A stretch of DNA of 64,000 nt from Tenrec ecaudatus (lineage: Eukaryota > Chordata > Mammalia > Afrosoricida > Tenrecidae), in contig NW_027457644.1 in NCBI RefSeq assembly GCF_050624435.1, forward strand, positions 12,501 to 76,500, written 5' to 3'. Under the pieces are notes generated by a model. That model was not told the origin of the DNA, ran no database searches, and worked only from the letters and a program-made list of their open reading frames with translations. Shown in pieces: positions 34,223 to 46,309 of this stretch. The translations under genes and the position numbers were made by a program. Within the stretch, counting starts at the first letter, position 1. Each line of letters opens with the position of its first letter.

Positions 34223-37200
34223 CACCCCAAATCTCAGGTTAGGGCACCCCTAGGCTTAGGCTAGGGCACCCTTAGGCTTAGGCTAAGGCTACGGCTCCCC
34301 TAGCCTCAGGCTAGGGAACCCCTAGGGTTAGGCTAGGGCACACTAGGCTTAGGCTAGGGCACCCCTAGGCTTTGGCTACGGCACCCCTAGGCTTAGGCTA
34401 GGGCACCCCAAGATTTAGTCTCATGCTAGGGCTCCCCTAGCCTAAGGTTAGGGCACCCCTAGAATTAGGCTAGGGCATCCCTAGGTTTAGTCTAGGGCGC
34501 CCCTAGGTTTAGGCTAGGGCGCCCCTAGGTTTAGGCTAAGGCTAAGGCTCCCTTAGCCTAAAGCTAGGGAACTCCTAGGCTTAGGTTAGGGCACCTCTAG
34601 GCTTAGGCTAGGGCACCCCTAGGCTTAGGCTAAGGCTAGGGCTCCCCTAGCCTAGGGCTAGGGCTCCCCAGGCTTAGGCTAGGGCACCCCTAGGCTTAGG
34701 CTTGGGCACCCCTAGGATTAGGCTAGGGCACCCCTAAGCTTAGGCTTAGGCTATGGCTCCCCTAGCCTAAGGGTAGGGCACCCCTAGGCTTAGGCTAGGG
34801 CACCCCTAGGCTTGGACGAAGTCTAGGGCACCCATAGTCTTAGGCTACGGCACCCTAGGCTTAGGCTAGCGCACCCCTAGGCTTAGGCTAAGACCAGGGC
34901 TCCCCTAGCCTAAGGCTATGGCACCCCTCTTATTATGCTAAGGAACCCCTAGGCTGAGGCTAAGGCACCCCTAGGCTAAGGCTAGGGCTCCCCTAGCCTA
35001 AGGCTAGGGCACCCTTAGGCTTAGGCAAGGGCACCCCTAGGCGTAGGCTAGGGCACCCCTAGGCTTAGGCTAGGGCACCCCTAGGCTTAGGTTCAGGCTA
35101 GGGCACCCCTAAGCCCAGGTAAGGGCACCGCTAGGCTTAGGCTAGGGCACCCCTAGTCTTAGGCTAGGGCACCCTTAGGCTTAGGCTAAGGCTAGGGCTC
35201 CCCTAACCTAAGGCTACGGCACCCCTAGGCTCAGGCTAGGGTACCCTTAGGCTTAGGCTAGGGCACCCCTAGGCTTAGGCTAAGGCTATGGCTCCCCAAG
35301 CCTAAGGCTAGGGCACCCCTAGGCTTAGGCTAGGGCACCCCTAGGCTTAGGCTAGGGCACGCCTAGGCTTAGGCTAGGGCACCCCTAGGCTTAGGCTAAG
35401 GCTAGGACTCTCCTAGCCTAAGGCTAGGGCACCCCTAGACTTAGGCTAGGGCACACCTAGGCTTAGGTTAGGTGACCCCTAGTTTTAGGCTTGGGCCCCC
35501 CTAGGCTTAGGCTAGGGCACCCCTAGGCTTCGGCTAAGGCTAAGGCTCCCCTAGCCTAAGGCTAAGGCACCCCTAGGCTTAGGCTAGGGCACCCCTAGGC
35601 TTAGGCAAGGGCACCCCTAGGCTTAGGCTAAGGCTAGGGCTCCACTAGCCTAAGGCTAGGGAACCCGGAGGCTTAGGCTAGGGCACCCCTAGGCTTAAGT
35701 TGTGCACCCATAGGCTTAGGCTAGGGCACCCCTAGGGTTAGGCTAGGGCACTCCTATCCTTAGGCTAGGGCATCCCAAGTCTTAGGCTAAGATTAGGGCT
35801 CCCCTAGCCTAAGGCTAGGGCAGCCTTAGGCTCAGGTAAGGGCACCCCTAAGCTTAGGCTAAGGCTAGGGCTCCCGTAGCCTAAGGCTAGGGCACCCCTA
35901 GGCTTAGGCTAGGGCACCCCTAGGCTTAGGCTAGGGCACACCAAGCTTAGGCTAGGGCACCCCTAGGCTTAGGCTAAGGCTACGGCTCCCCTAGCCTCAG
36001 GCTAGGGAACCCCTAGACTCAGGCTATTTCACCCCTAGCCTTAGGTTAGGGCAATCCTAGGCTAGACTAATGCTAGGGCTCCCCTAGCCTCTGGTTAGAG
36101 CACCCGTAGGCTCAGGCTAGGGAACCCCTAGGCTCAGGCTAGGGCAGCCCTAGGCTTAGGCTAGGGCACCCCTAGGCTTAGGTTAGGGCACCCCTAGGCT
36201 TAGGCTAAGGGTAGGGCTCCCCTTGCCTAAGGTAAGGGCTCCCATTGCCTACGGCTAGGGCACCCTAGGCTTAGGCTAGGGCACCCCTAGGCTTTGCTTG
36301 GGAACCCATAGTTTTAGGCTAGGGCACCACTAGGCTTAGGCTAGGGCACCCCTATCTTTAGGCAAGGGCACCCCTAGGCTTAGGCTAGGTCACCCCTAGG
36401 CTTAGGTTAAGGCTAGGGCTCCCCTAGCCTTAGGCTAGGGCACCCCTAAGGTTAGGCTAGGGCACCCTTAGGCTTACGCTAAGGCTACGGCTCCCCTAGC
36501 CTCAGGCTAGGGAACCCCTAGGCTTAGGCTAGGGCACCCAAGGCTTAGGTTAGGGCACCCCTAGGCTTTGGCTAGGGCACCCCTAGGCTTAGGCTAGGGC
36601 ACCCCTAGATTTAGGCTCATGTTAGGGCTTCCCTAGCCTAAGGTTAGGGCACCCCTAGGCTTAGGCTAGGGCACCCCTAAGCTTAGTCTAGGGCGCCACT
36701 AGTTGTAGGCTAGGTCGCCACTAGGTTTAGGCTAAAGCTAAGGCTCCCTTAGCCTAAAGCTAGGGAACTCCTAGGCTTAGGTTAGGGCACCCCTAGGTTT
36801 AGGCTAGGGCACCACTAGGCTTAGGCTAAGACTAGGGCTCCCCTAGCCTAAGGCTAGGGCTTCCCAGGCTTAGGTTAGGGCACCCCTAGGCTTAGGCTAG
36901 GGCACCCCTATTATTAGGCTAATGCACCCCTAAGTTTAAGCTTAAGCTATGGCTTCCCTAGTCTAAGGGTAGGGCACCCCTAAGCTTAGGCTAGGGCACC
37001 CATAGGCTTAGACTAAGGCTCTGGCTCCCCTAGCCTAAGGCTAGGGCTTCCCAGGCTTAGGTTAGGGCACCCCTAGGCTTAGGCTAGGGCACCCCTATGA
37101 TTAGGCTAATGCACCCCTAAGTTTAAGCTTAAGCTATGGCTTCCCTAGTCTAAGGGTAGGGCACCCATAGTCTTAGGCTACGGCACCCTAGGCTTAGGCT

Positions 37201-40021
37201 AGCGCACCCCTCGGCTTAGGCTAAGACTAGGGCTCCCCTAGCCTAAGGCTAGGGCACCCCTCGTATTGTGCTAAGGCACCCGTAGGCTGAGGCTAAGGCA
37301 CCCCTAGGCTAAGGCTAGGGCTCCCCTAGCCTAAGGCTAGGGCACCCTTAGGCTTAGGCAAGGGCACCCCTAGGCTTAGGCTAGGGCACCCCTAGGCTTA
37401 GGCTAAGGGTAGGGCTCCCTTAGCTTAAGTCTAGGGCAACCCTAGGCTTATGCTAGGGCACCCCTAGGCTTAGGCTCAGGCTAGGGCACCCCTAAGCCCA
37501 GGCTAGGGCACCCCTAGGCTTAGGCTAGGGCACCCCTAGGCTTAGGCTACGGCTCCCCTAGACTTAGGCTAAGGCAACGGCACCCTAGCCTCGGGCTAGG
37601 GCACCCGTAGACTCAGTCTAGGGCACCCCTAGGCTTAGACTAGGGCACCCCTAGGCTTAGGCTAAGGGTAGGGCTCCCCATGCCTAAGGCTAGGGCTCCC
37701 CTTGACTACGGCTAGGGCACCCTAGGCTTAGGCTAGGTCACACCTAAGCTTAGGTTGGGCACCCCTAGTTTTAGGCTAGGGCACCACTAGGCTTAGGCTA
37801 GGGCACCCCTAGCCTTAGGCTAGGGCATCCCTAGGATTAGGCTAGGTCACCCCTAGGCTTATGCTAAGGCTAGGGCTCCCCTAGCCTAAGGCGAGGGCAC
37901 CCCTAGGCTCAGGCGAGGGCACCCCTAGGCTTAGGCTAGGGCACCCCTAGACTTAGGCTAGGGCACCCCTATGCTTAGGTTAGGGCAAGCCTAGGCTTAG
38001 GCTAAGGGAAGGGCTCCCCTAGCCTAAGGCTAGGGCACCCCAAGGCTCAGGCTAGGGCACCCCTAGGCTCAGGCTAGGTCACCCCTAGGCTTAGGCTAGT
38101 TCACCCCTAGGATTAGGCTAAGACTACGGCACCCCTAGCCTAAGGCTAGGGCACCCCTAGGCTTAGGCTAGGGCACCCCTCGGCTTAGGCTAGGGCACCC
38201 CTAGGCTTAGGCTAAGGCTACGGCTCCCCTAGCCTCAGGCTAGGGCACACCTAGACTCAGGCTATGGCACCCCTAGGCTTAGGCTAGGGCAATCCTAGGC
38301 TAGACTGGCTAGGGCTCCCCTAAGCTCAGGATAAGGCACCCGTAGGCTTAGCTAGGGCACCTGTAGGCTTAGGGAAGGGCACCCCTAGGCTTAGGCTAGG
38401 GGACCCCTAGGCTTAGGCTAGGGTACCCCTAGGCTTAGGCTAGGACACCCCTAGGCTTAGGCCAAGGCTAGGGCACCCCTAGGCTTAGGCTAGGGCACCC
38501 CTAGGCTTAAGCTAGGGCACACCTAGGCTTAGGCTAGGGCACCCCTTGGCTTAGGCTAAGGCTAGGGCTCCCCTAGCCTAAGGCTAGGGAACCCATAGGC
38601 TTAGGCTAGGGCACCCCTAGGTTTAGGTTGCGCACCCATAGGCTTAGGCTAGGGCACCACTTGGCTTAGGCAAGGGCACACCTATCCTTAGGCTAGGGCA
38701 CCCCAAGTCTTAGGTTAAGGCTATGGCTCTCCTAGCCTAAGGCTTGGGCACACCTAGGCTAAGGCTAGGGCACCCCTAGGCTAAGGCTAAGGCTAGGGCT
38801 CCCGTAGCGTAAGGCTAGGGCACCCCTAGGCTAAGGCTATGGCAGCCCTAGTCTTAGGCTAGGGCACCCCGAGGCTTAGGCTAGCGCACCCCTAGGCTTA
38901 AGCTAAGGCTAGGGCTCCCTAGGCATAGGCTAGGGCACCACTAGGCTTAGGTTGGGCACCCCTAGGCTTAGGCTAGGGCACCCTTAGGCTTAGGCTAGGG
39001 CACCCCTAGCCTTAGGCTAGGGCACCCCTAGGCTTAGGCTAAGGCTAGGGCTCCCCTAGCCTAAGGATAGGGCAGCCCTAGGCTCAGGATAGGGCACCCC
39101 TAGGAGTAGGCTAGGGCACCCCTAGGCTTAGGCTAAGGCTAGGGCTCCCCTAGCCTAAGGCTAGGGCACCCCTAGGCTTAGGTCTGGGCAACCCTAGGCT
39201 TAGGCTAGGGCACACCAAGCTTAGGCTAGGGCACCCCTAGACTTAGGCTAAGGCTACGGCTCCCCTAGCCTCAGGCTAGGGAACCCCTAGACTCATGCTA
39301 TGGCACCCCTAGCCTTAGGCCAGGGCAATCCTAGGCTAGACTAATGCTAGGGCTCCCCTAGCCTCTGGATAGAGCACCCGTAGGCTCAGGCTAGGGAACC
39401 CCTAGGCTCAGGCTAGGGCAGCCCTAGGCTTAGGCTAGGGCAATCCTAGGCTAGACTAATGCTTGGGATCCCCTAGCCTCTGGTTAGAGCATCCATAGGC
39501 TCAGGCTGGGAACCCCTAGGCTCAGGCTAGGGCAGCCCTAGGCTTAGGCTAGGGCACCCCTAGGCTTACGCTAGGGCACCCCTAGGATTAGGCTAAGGGT
39601 AGGGCTCCCCTTGCCTACAGCTAGGGCACCCTAGGCTTAGGCTAGGGCACCCCTAGGCTTAGGTTGGGCACCCCTAGTTTTAGGGTAGGGCACCACTAGT
39701 CTAAGGCTACGGCTCCCCTAGACTCAGTCTAGGGAACCCCTAGACTCAGGCTATGGCACCCCTAGCCTTAGGCTAGGGCAATCCTAGGCTAGAATAATGC
39801 TAGGGCTCCCCTAGCCTCTGGTTAGAGCACCCGTAGGCTCAGGCTAGGGAACCCCTAGGCTTAGGCTAGGGCACCCCTAGGCTTAGGTTAAGGGTAGGGC
39901 TCCCCTTGCCTAAGGCTAGGGCTCCCCTTGCCTACGGCTAGGGTACCCTAGGCTTAGGCTAGGGCACCCCTAGGCTTAGGTTGGGCACCCCTAGGTTTAG
40001 GCTACTACACCACTAGGCTTA

Positions 40022-40121
40022 GGCTAGGGCACCCCTAGCCTTAGGCTAGGGCACCCCTAGCCTTAGGCTAGGGCACCCCTAGCCTTAGGCTAGGGCACCC
40101 CTAGCCTTAGGCTAGGGCACC
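40022..40121. repeat. Run of hybrid units (CAC spacer with GCCTTA end)
   Basis: About four and a half consecutive 22-bp units read GGCTAGGG, CAC, CCCTAGCC, TTA, combining the A-form spacer with the T-form end. The units are identical to each other. Hybrids occur singly elsewhere; here one was amplified locally. The stretch lies in the A-rich domain but carries the GCCTTAGG junction typical of the proximal half. Confidence 0.8.
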
Positions 40122-43100
40122 CCTAGGCTTAGGCTTAGGCTAGGGCACCCCTAGGCTTAGGCTAAGGCTAGGGCTCCCCTACCGTTAGGCTAGGGCACCC
40201 CTAGGCTTAGGCTAGGGCACACTTAGGCTTAGGCTAAGGCTACGGCTCCACTAGCCTCAGGCTAGGGAACCCCTAGGCTTAGGCTAGGGCACCCTAGGCT
40301 TAGGCTAGGGCACCCCTAGGCTTTGGCTCAGGCTAGGGCACCCCTAAGCCCAGGTTAGGGCACCGCTAGGTTTAGGCTGGGCACCCCTAGGGTTAGGCTA
40401 GGAAACGCCTAGCCTAAGGCTTGGGAACGCCTAGCCTAAGGCTAGGGCACCCCTAGCCTTAGGCTAGGGCACCCCTAGGCTTAGGCTAGGGCACCCCTAG
40501 GCTTAGGCTATGACACCCCTAGACTTAGGCTAAGGCAACGGCACCATAGCCTCAGGCTAGGGCACCCGTAGACTCAGTCTAGGGCACCCCTAGGCTTAGA
40601 CAAGGGCACCCTTCGGCTTAGGCTAAGGGTAGGGCTCCCCTAGCCTAAGGTTATGGCACCCCTAGGCTCAGGCTAGGGTACCCTTATGATTAGGCTAGGG
40701 CACCCCTAGGCTTAGGCTAGGGCACCCCTAGGCTTAGGCTAAGGGTAGGGCTCCCCTTGCCTAAGGCTAGGGCTCCCCTTGCCTACGACTAGGGCACCCT
40801 AGGCTTAGGCTAGGGCACCCCTAAGCTTAGGTTGGGCACCCCTAGGTTTAGCTAGGGCACCACTAGGCTTAGGCTAGGGCACCCCTAGCCTTAGGCTAGG
40901 GCACCCCTAGGCTTAGGCTAGGTCACCCTTAGGCTTAGGCTAAGGCTAGGGCCGCCTAGCCTAAGGCTATGGCACCCCTAGGCTCAGGCTTGGGCACCCC
41001 TAGGCTTAGGCTAGGGCACCCCTAGGCTTAGGTTAGGGCAAGCCTAGGCTTAGGCTAAGGGAAGGGCTCCCCTAGCCTAAGGCTTGGGCACCCCAATGCT
41101 CAGGCTAGGGCACCCCTAGGCTCAGTCTAGGGCACCCCTAGGCTTAGGCTAGTGCACCCCTAGTATTAGGCTAAGACTAGGGCTCCCCTAGCCTAAGGCT
41201 AGGGCACCCCTAGGCTTAGGCTAGGGCACACCTAAGCTTAGGCTACGGCACCCCTAGGCTTAGGCTAGGGCACCCCTAGGCTTAGGCTAGGGCACCCCTA
41301 GGCTTAGGCTAAGGCTGCGGCTCCCCTAGCCTCAGGCTAGGGCACATCTAGACTCAGGCTATGGCACCCCTAGGCTTAGGCTAGGGCAATCCTAGGCTAG
41401 ACTGGCTAGGGCTCCCCTAAGCTCAGGATAGGGCACCCGTAGGCTTAGGCTAGGGCACCCCTAGGCTTAGGCTAGGGCACCCCTAGGCTTAGGCTAGGGG
41501 ACCCCTAGGCTTAGGCTAGGGCACCTGTAGGCTTAGGCTCAGGGTAGGGCTCCCCTTGCCTAAGGCTAGGGCACCCCTAGGCTTAGGCCTGGGCAAACCT
41601 AGGCTTAGGCTAGGGCACCCCTAGGCTTAGGTTGGGCACCCCTAGGTTTAGGCTAGGGCACCACTAGGCTAAGGCTACGGCTCCCCTAGCCCCAGGCTAG
41701 GGAACCTCTAGACTCAGGCTATGGCACCCCTAACCTTAGGCTAGAGCAATCCTAGGCTAGACTAATGTTAGGGCTCCCCTAGCCTCTGGTTAGAGCACCC
41801 ATAGGCTCAGGCTTGGGAACCCCTGGGCTCAGGCTAGGGCAGCCCTATGCTTAAGCTAGGGCAATCCTAGGCTAGACTAATGCTAGGGATCCCCTAGCCT
41901 CTGGTTAGAGCACCCGTAAGCTCAGGCTAGAGAACCCCTAGGCTCAGGCTAGGGCAGCCCTAGGCTTAGGCTAGGGCACCCGTAGGCTCAGGCTAGGGCA
42001 ACACTAGGTTTAGGCTAAGGGTAGGGCTCCCCTTGCCTACGGCTAGGGCACCCTAGGCTTAGGCTAGAGCACCCCTAGGCTTAGGTTGGGCACCCCTAGG
42101 TTTAGGCTAGGGCACCACTAGGCTAAGGCTACGGCTCCACTAGCCTCAGGCTAGGGAACCCCTAGACTCAGGCTAGGGCACCCCTAGCCTTAGGCTAGGG
42201 CACCCCTAGCCTTAGGCTAAGGCTAGGGCTCCCCTAGCCTTCGGCTAGGGCACCCCTAGGCTTAGGCTAGGGCACCCCTAGGCTTAGGTTGGGCACCCAT
42301 AGGTTTAGGCTACGGCACCACTAGGCTTAGGCTAGGGCACCCCTAGCCTTAGGCTAGGGCACCCCTAGCCTTAGGCTAGGGCACCCCTAGCCTTAGGCTA
42401 AGGCTAGGGCTCCCCTAGCCTTAGGCTAGGGCACCCCTAGGCTTAGGGTAGGGCACCCTTAGGCTTAGGGTAAGGCTACGGCTCCCCTAGCCTCAGGCTA
42501 GGGAACCCCTAGGCTTAGGCTAGGGCACCCTAGGCTTAGGCTAGGGCACCCCTAGGCTTTGGCTAGGGCACCCCAGGCTTAGGCTAGGGCACCCCTAGAT
42601 TTAGGCTCATGTAGGGCTCCCCTAGACTAAGGTTAGGGCACCCCTAGGCTTAGGCTAGGGCACCCCTAGGCTTAGGCTTGGGCACCCCTAGGATTAGGCT
42701 AGGGCACCCCTAAGCTTAGGCTTAAGCTATGGCTCCCCTAGCCTAAGGGTAGGGCACCCATAGTATTAGGCTACGACACCCCTAGGCTTAGGCTAGTGCA
42801 CCCCTAGGCTTAGGCTAAGACTAGGGCTCCCCTAGCCTAAGGCTAGGGCACCCCTCGTATTATGCTAAGGAACCCCTAGGCTGAGGCTAAGGCACCCCTA
42901 GGCTAAGGCTAGGGCTTCCCTAGCCTAAGATTAGGGCACCCTTAGGCTTAGGCAAGGGCACCCCAAGGCTAAGGCTAGGGCTCCCCTAGGATTAGGCTCA
43001 GGCTAGGGCACCCCTAAGCCCAGGCTAGGGCACCGCTTGGCTTAGGCTGGGGCACCCCTAGGGTTAGGCTAGGGAACGCCTAGCCTAAGGCTTGGGAACG

Positions 43101-44039
43101 CCATGCCTAAGGCTAGGGCACCCCTAGCCTTAGGCTAGGGCACCCCTAGGCTTAGGCTACGGCACCCCTAGTTTAGGCTACGGCACCCATAGAATTAGGC
43201 TAAGGCAACGGCTCCGCTACCCTCAGGCTAGGGCACCCATAGACTCAGTCTAGGGCACCCCTAGGCTTAGGCTAGGGCACCCCTAGGCTTAGGCTATGGC
43301 ACCCCTAGAATTAGGCTAAGGCAACGGCTCCCCTAGCCTCAGGCTAGGGCACCCGTAGACTCAGTCTAGGGCACCCCTAGGCTTAGACTAGGTCACCCCT
43401 AGGCTTAGGCTAAGGCTAGGGCTCCCCTAGCCTAAGGCTAGGGCACCCCTAGGCTTAGGCTAGGGCACCCCAAGGCTTAGGGTCGGGCACACCTAGGCTT
43501 AGGCTACGGCACCACTAGGCTTAGGCTAAGGCTAGGACTCTCCTAGCCTAAGGCTGGGGCACCCCTAGGCTTAGGCTAGGGCACCCCTAGGATTAGGCTA
43601 GGGCAGCCCTAGGCTTAGGATAGGGCACCCCTAGGCTTAGGCTAGGCCCCCCTAGGCTTAGGCTAGGGCACCCCTAGGCTTAGGCTAAGGCTAGGGCTCC
43701 CCTAGCCTAAGGCTAGGGCACGCCTAGGCTTAGGCTAGGGCACCCCTAGGCTTAGGTTAGGGCACCCCTAGGCTTACGATAAATCTAGTGCTCCCCTAGC
43801 CTAAGGCTTAGGAACCCGTAGGCTTAGGCTAGGGCACCCCTAGGCTTAGGTTGTGCACCCATAGGTTTAGGCAAGGGCACCCCTAGGCTTAGGCTAGGGC
43901 ACCCCTATCCTTAGGCTAGGGCACCCCAAGTCTTAGGCTAAGGCTAGGGCTCCCCTAGCCTAAGGCTAGGGAACCCCTAGGCTCAGGCTAGGTCACCCCT
44001 AGGCTTAGGCTAAGGTTAGGGCTCCCATAGCCTAAGGCT

Positions 44040-46300
44040 AGGGCACCCCTAGGCTTAGGCTAGGGCACCCCTAGGCTTAGACTAGAGCACCCCTAGGCTT
44101 AGGCTAAGGCTACGGCTCCCCTAGCCTCAGGCTAGGGCACACCTAGACTCAGGCTATGGCACCCCTAGGCTTAGGCTAGGGCAATTCTAGGCTAGACTGG
44201 CTAGGGCTCCCCTAAGCTCAGGATAGGGCACCCGTAGGCTTAGGCTAGGGCACCCCTAGGCTTAGGCTAGGGCACCCCTAGGCTTAGGCTAGGGGACCCC
44301 TAGGCTTAGGCTAGGGCACCCCTAGGCTTAGGCTACGGCACCCCTAGGCTTAGGCTAAGGCTAGGGCACCCCTAGGCTTAGGCTAGGGCACCCCTAGGCT
44401 TAGGCTAGGGCACCCCTTGGCTTAGGCTAAGGCTAGGGCTCCCCTAGCCTAAGGCTACGGAACCCGTAGGCTTAGGCTAGGGCACCCCTAGGCTTAGGTT
44501 ACACACCCATAGGCTTAGGCTAGGGCACCCTTATGCTTAGGCTAGGGCACACCTCTCCTTAGGCTAGGGCACCCATAGGCTTAGGCTAAGGCTAGGGCTC
44601 CCGTAGCCTAAGGCTAGGGCACCCCTAGGCTTAGGCTAGGGCACCCCTAGGCTTAGGCTAGGGCACACCTAAGCTTAGGCTACGGCACCCCTAGGCTTAG
44701 GCTAGGGCACCCCTAGGCTTAGGCTAGGACACCCCTAGGCTTAGGCTAAGGCTACGGCTCCCCTAGCCTCAGGCTAGGGCACACCTAGACTCAGGCTATG
44801 GCACCCCTAGGCTTAGGCTAGGGCAATCCTAGGCTAGACTGGCTAGGGCTCCCCTAAGCTCAGGATAGGGCACCCGTAGTTTTAGGCTAGGGCACCCCTA
44901 GGCTTAGGCTTGGGCACCCCTAGGCTTAGGCTAGGGGACCCCTAGGCTTAGGCTAGGGCACCTGTAGGCTTAGGATAGGGCACCCCTTGGCTTAGGCTAA
45001 GGCTAGGGCTCCCCTAGCCTAAGGCTAGGGAACCCGTAGGCTTAGGCTAGGGCACCCCTAGGCTTAGATTGTGCACCCATAGGTTTAGGCTAGGGCACCC
45101 CTAGGCTTAGGCTAGGGCACCCCTATCCTTAGGCTAGGGCCCCCCAAGTCTTAGGCTAAGGCTAGGGCTCCGCTAGCCTAAGGATTGGGCACCCCTAGGC
45201 TCAGGCTAGGTCACCCCTAGGCTTAGGCTAAGGTTAGGGCTCCCATAGCCTAAGGCTAGGGCACCCCTAGGCTTAGGCTAGGGCACCCCTAGGCTTAGGC
45301 TAGGGCACCCCAAGGCTTAGGCTAAGGCTACGGCTCCCCTAGCCTCAGGCTAGGGCACACCTAGACTCAGGCTATGGCACCCCTAGGCTTAGGCTAGGGC
45401 AATTCTAGTCTAGACTGGCTAGGGCTCCCCTAAGCTCAGGATAGGGCACCCGTAGGCTTAGGCTAGGCCACCCCTAGGCTTTGGCAAGGGGACCCCTAGG
45501 CTTAGGCTAGGGCACCACTAGGCTTAGGCTACGGCACCCCTAGGCTTAGGCTAAGGCTAGGGAACCCCTAGGCTTAGGCTAGGGCACCCCTAGGCTTAAG
45601 CTAGGGCACCCCTTGGCTTAGGCTAAGGCTAGGGCTCCCCTAGCCTAAGGCTACGGAACCCGTAGGCTTAGGCTAGGGCACCCCTAGGCTTAGGTTGCGC
45701 ACCCATAGGCTTAGGCTAGGGCACCCTTATGCTTAGACTAGGGCACACCTATCCTTAGGCTAGGGCACCCATAGGCTTAGGCTAAGGCTAGGGCTCCCGT
45801 AGCCTAAGGCTAGGGCACCCCTAGGCTTAGGCTAGGGCACCCCTAGGCTTAGGCTAGGGCACACCTAAGCTTAGGCTACGGCACCCCTAGGCTTAGGCTA
45901 GGGCACCCCTAGGCTTAGGCTAGGACACCCCTAGGCTTAGGCTAAGGCTACGGCTCCCCTAGCCTAAGGCTAGGGCACACCTAGACTCAGGCTATGGCAC
46001 CCCTAGGCTTAGGCTAGGGCAATCCTAGGCTAGACTGTCTAGGGCTCCCCTAAGCTCAGGATAGGGCACCCGTAGTTTTAGGCTAGGGCACCCCTAGGCT
46101 TAGGCTTGGGCACCCCTAGGCTTAGGCTAGGGGACCCCTAGGCTTAGGCTAGGGCACCTGTAGGCTTAGGCTAGGGCACCCCTAGGCTTAGGCTAAGGCT
46201 AGGGCACCCCTAGGCTTAGGCTAGGGCACCCCTTGGCTTAGGATAGGGCACCCCTTGGCTTAGGCTAAGGCTAGGGCTCCCCTAGCCTAAGGCTAGGGAA
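44040..46300. repeat. ~1.2-kb tandem higher-order repeat, two copies
   Basis: Markers recur at 1,196-1,218 bp: AATTCTAG at 44,183 and 45,401; AATCCTAGGCTAGACT at 44,825 and 46,021; the GGCTTAGGTTAC/GGCTTAGGTTGC segment at 44,491 and 45,688. The 21-22-bp difference between offsets equals one unit. The copies differ by scattered substitutions. Confidence 0.8.
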
Positions 46301-46309
46301 CCCGTAGGC

